From contig NZ_BBJX01000012.1 in assembly GCF_000739995.1 (NCBI RefSeq), positions 1 through 64,000 on the forward strand: a stretch of 64,000 nucleotides of DNA. Direction: 5' to 3'. The notes beneath the pieces are model-generated. The model was not told the origin of the DNA, did no database searches, and saw nothing but the letters and a program-made list of their open reading frames with translations. The stretch's first letter is position 1. Each line of letters begins with the position of its first letter. The stretch comes from Comamonas granuli NBRC 101663. Its GTDB lineage: Bacteria > Pseudomonadota > Gammaproteobacteria > Burkholderiales > Burkholderiaceae_C. Both the position numbers and the translations under genes were made by a program. Shown piece after piece: positions 29,571 to 38,360 of the stretch.

Positions 29571-30395
29571 ATGCCCACCTGGATCGACACCCACTGCCAC
29601 CTCGACGCCCCGGAGTTCGCCCCGGACGTGGACGCCGTGCGCGCCCAGGCGCGCGCCGCCGGCGTGCAGCACCTCGTCATCCCGGCGGTGCAGGTGGCCC
29701 ATGCCGCTGCGGCGCGCAGCCTGGCCCACCGCCATGGCGACAGCTATGCCCTGGGCATCCACCCGCTCTACACCCCGCAGGCGGCGGACGATGACCTGGA
29801 GCGCCTGGCAGAGCTGCTGGAGCAGCAGCGCGGCGACCCGCACCTCGTCGCCGTGGGCGAGATCGGCCTGGACTTCTTCGTGCCCGGGCTGGACGCCGAG
29901 CGGCAGACGCGCTTCTACCGCGCGCAACTGCAACTCGCGCGGCGCCTGGACCTGCCCGTGATCCTGCACGTGCGCCGCTCGGCCGACGCGCTGTTCAAGG
30001 GCCTGCGCGAGTTGCCGGTGCCAGGCGGCATCGCCCACGCCTTCAACGGCAGCCTGCAGCAGGCGCGCGCCTTCATGGCGCTGGGCTTCAAGCTGGGCTT
30101 TGGCGGCGCGCTGAGCTACGAGCGCGCGCTGCAATTGCGCCGCCTGGCCACTGCGCTGCCCATCGAGGCCCTGGTGCTGGAGACCGATGCACCCGACATG
30201 CCGCCGCACTGGCTCTACCGCACCGCCGCCGAGCGCGCCGCCGGCCAGCCGCAGGGGCGCAACACGCCGGCCGAGCTGCCGCGCATCGCACAGGTGCTGG
30301 CCGATCTGCGCGGCATGCCGCTGCAGGCGCTGGCGCAACAGACCCGGGCCAACGCCCTGCAGGCGCTGCCGCGTCTGCGCGCAAGCGCAGAATAA
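29571..30395 (+). CDS. TatD-family metal-dependent deoxyribonuclease (YjjV-like)
   Basis: A 274-residue TatD/amidohydrolase-fold nuclease. Metal ligands can be read in DTHCHLDAPEF, VGEIGLDFF, ILHVRRS, and the Asp in LETDAPDMPP. The family acts as Mg-dependent 3'-5' exonuclease or DNase. ATG 29571 is preferred; two ATGs 9 and 12 nt upstream are in frame. Downstream lies a minus-oriented dispersed repeat. It is divergent from the permuted papain-fold gene. Confidence 0.9.
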   Translation: MPTWIDTHCHLDAPEFAPDVDAVRAQARAAGVQHLVIPAVQVAHAAAARSLAHRHGDSYALGIHPLYTPQAADDDLERLAELLEQQRGDPHLVAVGEIGLDFFVPGLDAERQTRFYRAQLQLARRLDLPVILHVRRSADALFKGLRELPVPGGIAHAFNGSLQQARAFMALGFKLGFGGALSYERALQLRRLATALPIEALVLETDAPDMPPHWLYRTAAERAAGQPQGRNTPAELPRIAQVLADLRGMPLQALAQQTRANALQALPRLRASAE

Positions 30396-30400
30396 TCAGT

Positions 30401-30455
30401 CAAAATGGGCTTATACGCTTTAGAATCAAGCGCCAGCAGCTATTGTTTTGATAGT
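30401..30455 (-). repeat. Dispersed double-hairpin repeat, copy 6
   Basis: Minus orientation. CAAAATGGGCTTATACGCTT at the A-rich/loop side, AAGCGCCAGCAGC, then GCTATTGTTTTGATAG. It lies 5 nt after the TatD stop and covers the region where the next gene might start. Confidence 0.85.
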
Positions 30456-30498
30456 GACTGATTTGCCAAACACGCACCACACCGCGACGCACCGGGCC

Positions 30499-31011
30499 AT
30501 GCCACCGGCGGCGGCACGCCTTGCCGGCCTGCCGCCGGTGGTGGGCGCGGGCACGGTGGTGCTGGTGCTGGGCAGCTTCCCGGGCGCGGCATCGCTGCGC
30601 GCGCAGCAGTACTACGCGCACCCGCAAAACCACTTCTGGCGCATCCTGCAGGCGCTGTGGCCGCAGCACCCCTTGCCGGGGCCCGAGGACTACGCCGCGC
30701 GCTGCGCCTGGCTGCTCGCGCGCGGCCTGGGCCTGTGGGACGTGTACGCCGCCTGCGAGCGCGCGGGCAGCCCGGATGCCCACATCCGCAACGCCCAGGT
30801 GAACGACTTTGCCCGCCTGCGCGCGCACTGCCCGCGCCTGGCGGCCATCGTCCACAATGGCGGCGAGAGCTTTCGCCACGCGCGCGCCACGGCGCAGTTG
30901 GGCGTGCCCGTGCTCCGGCTGCCGTCCACCAGCCCGGCGAATGCCTCGTGGAGCTTCGAGCGCAAGCGCGCCGCCTGGGGCGAAGCCCTGGCCGCGCAGG
31001 GGCTCCTTTGA
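30499..31011 (+). CDS. DNA-deoxyinosine glycosylase / UDG-superfamily protein
   Basis: A protein of about 170 residues with the uracil-DNA-glycosylase fold of the hypoxanthine-DNA glycosylase (family 6) group. LGSFPGAASLRAQQYYAHPQNHFW is the family's characteristic motif, with GLWDVYAACERAGSPDAHIRNA following and a C-terminal LPSTSPANASWSF block. Members excise deaminated purine (hypoxanthine) or related bases. Start uncertain: ATG 30499 is taken, but in-frame GTG 30454 lies inside the dispersed repeat. It is followed 10 nt later by the spermidine-synthase-like gene. Confidence 0.8.
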   Translation: MPPAAARLAGLPPVVGAGTVVLVLGSFPGAASLRAQQYYAHPQNHFWRILQALWPQHPLPGPEDYAARCAWLLARGLGLWDVYAACERAGSPDAHIRNAQVNDFARLRAHCPRLAAIVHNGGESFRHARATAQLGVPVLRLPSTSPANASWSFERKRAAWGEALAAQGLL

Positions 31012-31021
31012 AGAACACCGA

Positions 31022-31786
31022 ATGGCCCGCAAGAAAAGCAACACCGCCGAACTGCCCGAAGTCAGCGTCTCCGACGATGGCGAGGTGCGCCACCTGCACC
31101 TGGGCACGCCCTGGATCCAGGGCTCCATGCGCATCGCCGCGCCCTTCGACCTGGAGCTGGAGTACATCCAGCGCATGATGGCCTGGCTGCTGTTCATGGA
31201 GCCCGAGGCCGTGCGCCAGGGCCACGCCATGCAGTTGGGCCTGGGGGCCGGCGCCATCACCAAGTTCTGCCACAAGAAGCTGCGCATGTGCGCCACCGCC
31301 ATCGAGCTGAACCCGCAGGTCCTGGCCGTGTGCCGCGCCTGGTTCAAGCTGCCGCCCGATGGCCCCAAGCTGCGCGTGGTGCTGGCCGATGCGGCGCAGG
31401 AGATCAAGAACCCCATGTGGCAGGGCACGGTGGACGCGCTGTGCGTGGACCTGTACGACCACGAGGCCGCCGCGCCCGTGCTCGACAGCGCCGCCTTCTA
31501 TGCCGACTGCCGCGCCCTGCTGAGCGAGAACGGCTGCATGACGGTCAACCTGTTCGGCCGCGCATCGAGCTTTGCGCGCAGCGTGGAGCAGATCGCCGCC
31601 GCCTTCGGCGAGGACGCGCTCTGGGCCTTCAAGCCCACGCGCGAGGGCAACACCGTGGTGCTCGCGCAGCGCACGCCCAGCCGGTTCAAGCGCGGCGAGC
31701 AGGCCGCGCGCTGCGCCGACATCCAGGAGCGCTGGGGTATTCCCACCGCCAAATGGGTGCGCGGCTTCAAGCCGCTGGCCTTCTGA
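31022..31786 (+). CDS. Spermidine-synthase-like (polyamine synthase fold) protein
   Basis: A 254-residue protein with the Rossmann fold of spermidine synthases and methyltransferases. Visible blocks are MQLGLGAGAITKFCHKKL (nucleotide-binding glycine loop), AIELNPQVLAVCRAWF (acidic Glu after strand 2), VVLADAAQEI (Asp after strand 3) and DALCVDLYDHEAAAPVLDS (catalytic-Asp position). The N-terminal beta domain of true SpeE is mostly missing, so polyamine activity is not assured. It is 10 nt downstream of the glycosylase gene and 30 nt upstream of the GspE-like gene, a likely operon. Confidence 0.75.
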   Translation: MARKKSNTAELPEVSVSDDGEVRHLHLGTPWIQGSMRIAAPFDLELEYIQRMMAWLLFMEPEAVRQGHAMQLGLGAGAITKFCHKKLRMCATAIELNPQVLAVCRAWFKLPPDGPKLRVVLADAAQEIKNPMWQGTVDALCVDLYDHEAAAPVLDSAAFYADCRALLSENGCMTVNLFGRASSFARSVEQIAAAFGEDALWAFKPTREGNTVVLAQRTPSRFKRGEQAARCADIQERWGIPTAKWVRGFKPLAF

Positions 31787-31816
31787 GACCTTCCCTGTCC
31801 TGACGGAATTCCCACC

Positions 31817-33616
31817 ATGACCTCTGCCGCGACCTCCTCCCAGCCCGCGCCGGCCCACACCCCTGCGGGGCCGCTGGCCTGGCGGCGCATCGTCGATTGG
31901 CTGAGCCACGACGGCGTCATCAGCGCCGAGGAGGCCCAGCGCACCATCGCACGCTGCTCGCAGGCCGAGAGCCACCAGCACCCGCTGGTGCGCCTGGCCA
32001 ACGTGGCCATGGAGCGCGCGCGCGACGGCAAGCCGCTGGACATCGACATGCTCACGGAATACCTCGCCCAGCGCTGCGGCATGGAGTACCTGCGCATCGA
32101 TCCGCTCAAGGTCGATGTGGGCAAGGTGGCCGACGCCATGAGCGCCAGCTACGCCGAGCGCCACAAGGTGCTGCCCGTGCAGGTCACGGCCAAGGAGGTG
32201 GTGGTGGCCACGGCCGAGCCCTTCATCACCGACTGGGTGGCCGAGGTCGAGCGCCAGGCCAAGCGCCCGGTGCGCCGCGTCATCGCCAACCCGCTGGACA
32301 TCCACCGCTACACGGCCGAATTCTTCGCGCTGGCCAAATCCGTGCGCGCCGCGCAAAAGGCCGGCGGCACCATGGCCAACAACAGCTTCGAGCAGCTCGT
32401 CGAGCTGGGCAAGAGCAACAAGCAGCTCGACGCCAACGACCAGGGCGTGATCCGCGTGGTGGATTGGCTCTGGCAGTACGCCTTTGACCAGCGCGCCAGC
32501 GACATCCACCTTGAACCGCGGCGCGAGCAGGGCGTGATCCGCTTTCGCATCGACGGCGTGCTGCACCCCGTCTACCAGATGCCCCTGGGCGTGATGGCCG
32601 CCATGGTGGCGCGCGTCAAGCTGCTCGGGCGCATGGACGTGGTGGAAAAGCGCCGCCCGCAGGACGGCCGCATCAAGACGCGCAACCAGCGCGGCGACGA
32701 GGTCGAGATGCGCCTGGCCACGCTGCCCACGGCCTTTGGCGAGAAGATGGTGATGCGCATCTTCGACCCCGACACCGCCGTCAAGAACCTCGACGCGCTG
32801 GGCTTTGGCACGCACGACGCGCGCCGCTGGGAGGAGCTCATCAAGCGCCCGCACGGCATCATCCTCGTGACCGGGCCCACGGGCTCGGGCAAGACCACCA
32901 CGCTGTACTCCACGCTCAAGCGCGTGGCCACCGAAGAGGTGAACGTCAGCACCGTGGAGGACCCGATCGAGATGATCGAGCCCAGCTTCAACCAGACGCA
33001 GGTGCAGCCGCAGCTTGACTTCAGCTTCGCCGAGGGCGTGCGCGCCCTCATGCGCCAGGACCCGGACATCATCATGGTCGGCGAGATCCGCGACCTGGAG
33101 ACGGCCGAGATGGCCGTGCAGGCCGCGCTCACCGGCCACCTGGTGTTCTCCACCCTGCACACCAACGACGCGCCCAGCGCCATCACGCGCCTGCTGGAGC
33201 TGGGCGTGCCGGCCTACCTCATCAGCGCCACGCTGCTGGGCGTGCTGGCCCAGCGCCTGGTGCGCAAGCTGTGCAAGGAGTGCCGCCAGCCCGACACCGA
33301 GGCCACCGCCGAGACCTTTGCCGAAGCCGTCAAGCCCTGGAAGTTCAGCGGCAGCGTGCGCCCCTACAAGCCCGTGGGCTGCATCGAATGCCGCATGACG
33401 GGCTACCGCGGCCGCTCCGGCCTGTACGAGCTGCTCACGGTGACCGAGACGCTCAAGCAGGGCATCACGGCCGAGCCCTCCATCGACGCGCTGCGCCGCC
33501 AGGCCGTGCACGACGGCATGCGCCCGCTGCGCATGGCCGGTGCCTTGCGCGCCGCCCAGGGCATGACCACGCTGGACGAAGTGATTGCCGCCACGCCCAC
33601 CCCCGCCGCGCACTGA
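31817..33616 (+). CDS. Orphan GspE/PilB-family secretion ATPase
   Basis: A 599-residue type II secretion/type IV pilus ATPase homologue. It has an N-terminal MshEN-like domain (about residues 60-170) and then the core with GPTGSGKTTT (Walker A, about 353-362), the Asp box STVEDPIEM, Walker B DIIMVGEIRDLETAEMA and the His box STLHTND. A C-terminal tetracysteine zinc element follows (CKEC ... CIEC). All catalytic motifs look intact. No other secretion or pilus genes lie in the window, so it is an orphan that must work with proteins encoded elsewhere. Its stop codon abuts a MITE-like element. Confidence 0.88.
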   Translation: MTSAATSSQPAPAHTPAGPLAWRRIVDWLSHDGVISAEEAQRTIARCSQAESHQHPLVRLANVAMERARDGKPLDIDMLTEYLAQRCGMEYLRIDPLKVDVGKVADAMSASYAERHKVLPVQVTAKEVVVATAEPFITDWVAEVERQAKRPVRRVIANPLDIHRYTAEFFALAKSVRAAQKAGGTMANNSFEQLVELGKSNKQLDANDQGVIRVVDWLWQYAFDQRASDIHLEPRREQGVIRFRIDGVLHPVYQMPLGVMAAMVARVKLLGRMDVVEKRRPQDGRIKTRNQRGDEVEMRLATLPTAFGEKMVMRIFDPDTAVKNLDALGFGTHDARRWEELIKRPHGIILVTGPTGSGKTTTLYSTLKRVATEEVNVSTVEDPIEMIEPSFNQTQVQPQLDFSFAEGVRALMRQDPDIIMVGEIRDLETAEMAVQAALTGHLVFSTLHTNDAPSAITRLLELGVPAYLISATLLGVLAQRLVRKLCKECRQPDTEATAETFAEAVKPWKFSGSVRPYKPVGCIECRMTGYRGRSGLYELLTVTETLKQGITAEPSIDALRRQAVHDGMRPLRMAGALRAAQGMTTLDEVIAATPTPAAH

Positions 33617-33776
33617 GAAGGTGTGAACGAACCCACCATGCCCGCTCATCCCGCCACCACACACTCGCTCGGCGTTGCAAATGCGCGCCATAGCCCGCGC
33701 TATGGCTGCGCTTTGCGCCTTGATCGGCCGCGTTGTGACGGCCTGCTCGGGCACGCCGGATTCATTCACACCTTCT
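33616..33776. mobile_element. MITE-like element with 12-bp terminal inverted repeats
   Basis: A ~160-bp unit bounded by AGAAGGTGTGAA (33616-33627) and its exact inverse TTCACACCTTCT (33765-33776). Imperfect similarity extends the arms to about 28 bp, ending in CATGCCCG and its counterpart CGGGCACG. The centre folds into an 8-bp hairpin GCCATAGC/GCTATGGC with loop CCGC (33687-33706). It has no coding capacity. It begins on the last base of the upstream stop codon and ends 37 nt before the DUF3422 start. No flanking target-site duplication is evident. Confidence 0.7.
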
Positions 33777-33812
33777 GACGGCGCCGCCCCGCCCCCCGAC
33801 CCTCCGCCCTCG

Positions 33813-35117
33813 ATGAACCACGTCGCCCCCCTGCAGCCCCTGCCGGCGCCGCACCCGCTGCGCGAGCTCCTGCACAACGAAGTGCATGCCCGCCCGCCCG
33901 AGGCCATTGCCGCGCCCGTGGCGAGCACCCACATCGTGATGTGGGCCGACGCCGCCGCGCGCGAGGCCAGCCGTGCGCACCTGGCGCTGCTGCTGCGCAA
34001 CCACCACCGCCCGCCGCCGGACGCGGACACCACCCACCTGCGCGTGGACCTGGGGCCCGTGCGCATCCGCTGGGAGGTGCACACCGAATTCGTCGCCTGG
34101 ACCTTCACCGTGCCCCTGCACACCGAGGGCTTCGGCCAGAGCGAGCCCGTGGGCGCGGCCGCCAGCGTGCCGCACGACTGGCTGGCCGCGCTGCCGGGCC
34201 AGTGCCTGTGCGGGCTCAACCTGTGGGTGCTGCCCACGCGCGAGTTCGGCTCGGGCTCGCTGGTGCGCCACGTGCTCAACGAGGACGCGCTCGTCGCCTC
34301 CACCGTGGCCGACGGCCATGGCGAGGTCTATACCGACTTTGCCGTGCACCCCGACGGCTACTCGCGCATGGTGCTGCTCGCGGGCAGCATGACGCCGCGC
34401 CGCCTCGGCCGCCTGGTGCAGCGCCTGCAGGAGATCGAGACCTACCGCATGGCCGCGCTGCTGGGCCTGCCGGCCGCGCGCGAAGCCACGCGCGTGCTCG
34501 CCGGCGCCGAGCGCGGCCTGGCCGAGCTGGCCGACGCCATCCGCTCGGCCAACCGACACGACGAGCCGGCCCTGCTCGACCGCCTCACGCGTCTGGCCGG
34601 GCAGGTGGAGAGCCAGTACGCCGCCACGCACTCGCGCTTTTCCGCGAGCACGGCCTACTTCGAGCTGGTGGACCGGCGCATCGCCGAGATCGGCGAATCG
34701 CGCCTGGCGGGCCTGCAGACTATCCGCGAGTTCATGGACCGGCGCCTCACGCCCGCGCGCGGCACCTGCGAGTGGGCCGCGCGGCGCCAGGAGGCGCTCT
34801 CGCGCCGCGTCTCGCGCATCAGCCAGTTGCTGCGCACGCGCGTGGACATCGAGCAGCAGCAAAGCAGCCAGGCGCTGCTGGCGAGCATGAACCAGCGCCA
34901 GGACCTGCAGCTCAAGCTGCAGTCCACGGTGGAGGGGCTGTCGGTGGCGGCCATCACCTACTACATCGTGGGCCTGGTGAGCTACCTGGCCAAGGGCGCG
35001 CAGCAACTGGGCTGGCCGCTGTCGGCCGAGAGTTCGGCGGCCATCGCCATCCCGGCGGTGGCGCTGGCCGTGTGGTGGTCCCTGCGCCGTCTGCACCAGC
35101 GCATGTTCCGGCACTGA
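33813..35117 (+). CDS. DUF3422 family membrane protein
   Basis: A 434-residue protein of the DUF3422 family, recognisable from HPLRELLHNEVHARPPE near the N-terminus, which reads as the family's hallmark. The middle is helical with coiled-coil potential, and two hydrophobic helices lie at the C-terminus (AAITYYIVGLVSYLAKG and IAIPAVALAVWWSL). Function is unknown. ATG 33813 is chosen. A longer reading upstream to 33675 would be translated from the MITE-like element and is rejected. Convergent with ridA across 40 bp that include a GC-rich inverted repeat (CCCCGC/GCGGGG). Confidence 0.85.
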   Translation: MNHVAPLQPLPAPHPLRELLHNEVHARPPEAIAAPVASTHIVMWADAAAREASRAHLALLLRNHHRPPPDADTTHLRVDLGPVRIRWEVHTEFVAWTFTVPLHTEGFGQSEPVGAAASVPHDWLAALPGQCLCGLNLWVLPTREFGSGSLVRHVLNEDALVASTVADGHGEVYTDFAVHPDGYSRMVLLAGSMTPRRLGRLVQRLQEIETYRMAALLGLPAAREATRVLAGAERGLAELADAIRSANRHDEPALLDRLTRLAGQVESQYAATHSRFSASTAYFELVDRRIAEIGESRLAGLQTIREFMDRRLTPARGTCEWAARRQEALSRRVSRISQLLRTRVDIEQQQSSQALLASMNQRQDLQLKLQSTVEGLSVAAITYYIVGLVSYLAKGAQQLGWPLSAESSAAIAIPAVALAVWWSLRRLHQRMFRH

Positions 35118-35157
35118 GCCGGCCCCGCAGCCCCTGGGCCGCGGGGGGGCGGGCGCG

Positions 35158-35616
35158 TCAGGCGAGCTCGGCGATCAGCTCGATCTCCACGCAGGCGCCC
35201 AGCGGGATCTGGGCCACGCCGAAGGCGCTGCGCGCGTGCTTGCCCGCGTCGCCGAACACCGCGCCGAGCAGCTCGCTCGCGCCGTTGGTCACCAGGTGCT
35301 GCTCGGTGTAGTCGCCCGTGGAGTTGACCAGGCTCATCACCTTGACGATGCGCTTGACGCGGTTGAGGTCGCCGCCGCAGGCCGCCTGCAGCGTGCCCAG
35401 CAGGTCGATGGCCACGGCGCGCGCCGCCTGCTGGCCTTCCTCGGTGCTGATGTTCTTGCCGAACTGCGCCACCCAGGGCTTGCCGTCCTTGCGCGCGATG
35501 TGGCCGCTCAGGAAGACCAGGTTGCCCGTCTGCACATAGGGCACGTAGGCGGCGGCGGGCACGCTGACCGGGGGCAGCGTGATGTTCAGGGCGGCAAGCT
35601 TGTCGTAAACGCTCAT
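35158..35616 (-). CDS. ridA: RidA family protein
   Basis: A 152-residue RidA/YjgF-family protein; archetypes deaminate reactive enamine/imine intermediates from PLP enzymes. The VFLSGHIARKDGK block and the C-terminal GVAQIPLGACVEIELIAEL fit the family. The usual catalytic Arg region is read as RSAFGVAQIPLG, a slightly diverged version, so this is a RidA-subgroup member rather than the archetype. It is a single minus-strand gene between the DUF3422 gene and comEC. Confidence 0.88.
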   Translation of the reverse strand: MSVYDKLAALNITLPPVSVPAAAYVPYVQTGNLVFLSGHIARKDGKPWVAQFGKNISTEEGQQAARAVAIDLLGTLQAACGGDLNRVKRIVKVMSLVNSTGDYTEQHLVTNGASELLGAVFGDAGKHARSAFGVAQIPLGACVEIELIAELA

Positions 35617-35739
35617 GGGATACCTCGAAGGAAGTGGAGAGGGCGCGGCGCGCGGGCCGCCGGAGCCGGCATGGTACACAGCCTGGGCCCCGGGGCCAGG
35701 GGCCGGGGCTGCGGTTTCATGGCGCATTAGCATGCGCGC

Positions 35740-38259
35740 ATGGAACACCCCACGGGCACACCGGGCGCGGCCGCGCCGGCCGCTTGCGCGCCAGCGGCTG
35801 CGCCGCGTGCCTGGCTGGGCGGCTGGTGGTGTGCCGGCGCCCTGCTGGGTGCTGCGCTGCAGGTGCAGCAGCCGCGCCTGTGGAGCGGCGCCGCCTACGC
35901 GGCGCTGGGCCTGCTGGCGCTGCTGGCCGGGTGGCATGCCTGGCGGCGCGGGCGCCGGGGCCGGGCCGTCTGGCCCGCGGGGGTGGCCCTGGCGGCGGCG
36001 CTGCTGGTGTTCTCGGCCACGGGGCTGCGCGCCCTGCAGCGCCAGGCCCAGGTGCTGGACCCGGCGCTGGAGGGGCGCGACCTGCGCATCGTCGCCACCG
36101 TGGCCGCCATGCCCCAGCCGCTGGAGGCTGGTGTGCGCCTGCGCGTGGCGGTCGAGTCGGCCTTGCTGGCGGGCCAGCCGGTGCGCCTGCCCGAGCACAT
36201 CGACCTGGGCTGGTACGACGGCCCGGCGGCGCCGGAAGCCGCGGACGCGCCGTACAGCCGCTACGCGGGCCTGCCGCGGGCGGGCGAGCGTTGGGCGCTG
36301 ATGGTGCGCCTGAAGGCGCCGCACGGCGCGCGCAACCCGCAGGGCTTTGACTACGAGCTGTGGCTGTGGGAGCAGGGCGTGGGCGCCACCGGCACGGTGC
36401 GCGCGCGCGCGCCCGGCGACGCGCCCCAGCGCCTGGCGCAGACGGCCTGGCACCCCGTGGAGCGCCTGCGCCAGCGGGTGCGCGATGCCGTCTTCGACAC
36501 CCTGGCGCCGGACGCGGGCGACGCGCAGCGCCAGCGCCTGGCGGGCGTGGTCGCCGCGCTGGTGACGGGCGACCAGCGCGCCATCGAGCGCGCCGACTGG
36601 GATGTGTTCCGCACCACCGGGGTGTCGCACCTCATGAGCATCTCGGGCCTGCACATCACCATGTTCGCCTGGCTGGCCTCGGCCTGCGTGGGCCGCCTGT
36701 GGCGGCGCTCGGCGCGCCTGTGCCTGGCCTGGCCCGCGCCCTCGGTGGCCTTGGCGGGCGGTGTGCTGCTGGCCGCGGGCTATGCGCTGTTCAGCGGCTG
36801 GGGCGTGCCCGCGCAGCGCACGGTGACCATGCTCGCCACCGTCGTGCTGCTGCGCCTCACAGGGCGGCGCTGGCCCTGGCCGCAGGTCTGGCTGCTGGCG
36901 GGCGCGGTGGCGGTGCTGGCCGACCCCTGGGCCCTGTTGCAGCCCGGGTTCTGGCTCAGCTTCGTCGCCGTGGCGGCCTTGTTTGCTAGCAGTTTGGTAG
37001 CTGGTGGCGCAGCATCCACGGGCGTTGGTGGCTTTTTAAAGGCCTTGCTGCGCGAGCAGGGCGTGGTCACGCTGGCGCTCACCCCGCTGGGCGTGCTGTT
37101 CTTCGGGCAGCTCTCGCTCGTGGGCCTGGCGGCCAATCTGCTGGCCATCCCCTGGGTCACGCTGGTGCTCACGCCGCTGGCCCTGGGCGGGGTGCTGTGG
37201 GCGCCCCTGTGGCACGCGGCGCTGGCGGCGGCGCAGGTGCTGGTCGCGGTGCTGCAGTGGCTGGCCGCCTGGCCCTGGGCCTCGCTGTGGCTGCCGGTGG
37301 CCCCCTGGGGCGTGGGGGTGGCGGCCGTGCTCGGCGGCCTGTGGCTGGTGCTGCGCCTGCCCTGGGCCTGGCGCGGGCTGGGCCTGCCGCTGGTGCTGCC
37401 CGTGCTGCTGTGGCAGTACCCGCGCCCGGCGCCCGGGCAGTTCGAGCTGCTGGCGGCCGACGTGGGGCAGGGCTCGGCCGTGTGGGTGCGCACGGCCACG
37501 CACGCCCTGCTGTTCGACGCCGGCCCGCGCTACGGCCTGCAGGCCGACGCGGGGGCGCGCGTGCTCGTGCCGCTGCTGCGCGCGCATGGCGAGCGGCTGG
37601 ACCTGCTCATGCTCAGCCACCGCGACAGCGACCACACCGGCGGCGCAGCCGCCGTGCTCGCGCAGCAGCCGCAGGCGCGGCTCGTGGGCTCCATCGCGGG
37701 CGATGCGGCGCTGCAGGCGCTGCGCCCCCATGCGCCCTGCGCGGCCGGCCAGGCCTGGGAGTGGGACGGCGTGCGCTTTGCCGTGCTGCACCCGCCGTCC
37801 GGCGCGGCGCCGGGGCAGGGCGGGCAGAGCAATGCGCACAGTTGCGTGCTGCGCGTGCAGGCGCCCTCGGGCGCGGCGGCGCTGCTCACGGGCGACATCG
37901 AGGCGGCGCAGGAGGCGCAGCTCCTGGCCCAGGCCGCGCCCCTGCAGGCCGATGTGCTGCTGCTGCCGCACCATGGCAGCAGGAGCTCGTCCAGCCCGGC
38001 CTTCCTCGACGCCGTGCAGCCGCGCACCGCCCTGGTGCAGGCGGGCTACCGCAACCGCTACGGCCACCCCGCGCCGCAGGTGCGTGAACGCCTGCAGGTG
38101 CGTGGCGTGCAGGTGGTGGAGACGGCCCGCTGCGGCGCGGCGCGGTGGAGCTCCGCACCTGGCGCAGGGCTGCGCTGCGAGCGCCAGGAGCGCGTGCGCT
38201 ACTGGCAGCATGCGGGCTCTTATGCCCCCGACGCCGGCCCGTCAGAAGGCGAAGAATAG
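35740..38259 (+). CDS. comEC: DNA uptake channel ComEC/Rec2
   Basis: An 839-residue ComEC, the inner-membrane channel for single-stranded DNA uptake in natural transformation. The N-terminal DUF4131 region is followed by the competence domain with many membrane helices (HLMSISGLHITMFAWLAS, then GWGVPAQRTVTM). A C-terminal metallo-beta-lactamase-like domain follows, with LSHRDSDHTGG and LPHHGSRSSSS. The frame is open throughout. At about residues 416-434, a dispersed repeat lies inside the coding region and encodes a stretch around SSLVAGGAAS, in a loop after FASS. No other competence genes are in the window. Confidence 0.9.
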   Translation: MEHPTGTPGAAAPAACAPAAAPRAWLGGWWCAGALLGAALQVQQPRLWSGAAYAALGLLALLAGWHAWRRGRRGRAVWPAGVALAAALLVFSATGLRALQRQAQVLDPALEGRDLRIVATVAAMPQPLEAGVRLRVAVESALLAGQPVRLPEHIDLGWYDGPAAPEAADAPYSRYAGLPRAGERWALMVRLKAPHGARNPQGFDYELWLWEQGVGATGTVRARAPGDAPQRLAQTAWHPVERLRQRVRDAVFDTLAPDAGDAQRQRLAGVVAALVTGDQRAIERADWDVFRTTGVSHLMSISGLHITMFAWLASACVGRLWRRSARLCLAWPAPSVALAGGVLLAAGYALFSGWGVPAQRTVTMLATVVLLRLTGRRWPWPQVWLLAGAVAVLADPWALLQPGFWLSFVAVAALFASSLVAGGAASTGVGGFLKALLREQGVVTLALTPLGVLFFGQLSLVGLAANLLAIPWVTLVLTPLALGGVLWAPLWHAALAAAQVLVAVLQWLAAWPWASLWLPVAPWGVGVAAVLGGLWLVLRLPWAWRGLGLPLVLPVLLWQYPRPAPGQFELLAADVGQGSAVWVRTATHALLFDAGPRYGLQADAGARVLVPLLRAHGERLDLLMLSHRDSDHTGGAAAVLAQQPQARLVGSIAGDAALQALRPHAPCAAGQAWEWDGVRFAVLHPPSGAAPGQGGQSNAHSCVLRVQAPSGAAALLTGDIEAAQEAQLLAQAAPLQADVLLLPHHGSRSSSSPAFLDAVQPRTALVQAGYRNRYGHPAPQVRERLQVRGVQVVETARCGAARWSSAPGAGLRCERQERVRYWQHAGSYAPDAGPSEGEE
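36985..37041 (+). repeat. Dispersed repeat, copy 7, inside comEC
   Basis: GCTAGCAGTTTGGTAGC, TGGTGGCGC, GGGCGTTGG and a CTTTTTAAA end, plus orientation. More diverged than intergenic copies but with the same spacing. It is the only copy wholly inside a gene's middle, and keeps the frame. Confidence 0.6.
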
Positions 38260-38291
38260 CCATACGCAATTCACAACATTCATTCAATTAA

Positions 38292-38321
38292 TTGGATTGA
38301 TTGGACGATACGGCCTAGACT
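38292..38321 (+). promoter_or_regulatory. Candidate ahpC promoter
   Basis: TTGGAT (38292-38297) and TAGACT (38316-38321) with an 18-bp spacer, about 40 nt before the ahpC ATG. This lies in the most AT-rich short patch of the area, with ATTGG direct repeats. OxyR control is expected for ahpC, but I see no convincing OxyR site. Confidence 0.4.
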
Positions 38322-38360
38322 TGCCCCTGTGTTCAATTCCACCCACCTGAGGTAACCACC

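Noticed and set aside
31817-33616. Part of a complete type II secretion cluster
   Set aside because: No other gsp or pil gene is in the window. Only the ATPase is present.
33675-33812. 46-codon N-terminal extension of the DUF3422 gene
   Set aside because: It would be translated from the MITE-like element. The family's own N-terminus begins at 33813.
30440-34303. 1287-codon minus-strand open frame
   Set aside because: Antisense to five plausible plus-strand genes with intact motifs. The translation has shadow composition.
38260-38360. OxyR binding site upstream of ahpC
   Set aside because: The ATAG/CTAT tetrads at the right spacing cannot be found. Only AT-rich direct repeats are present.
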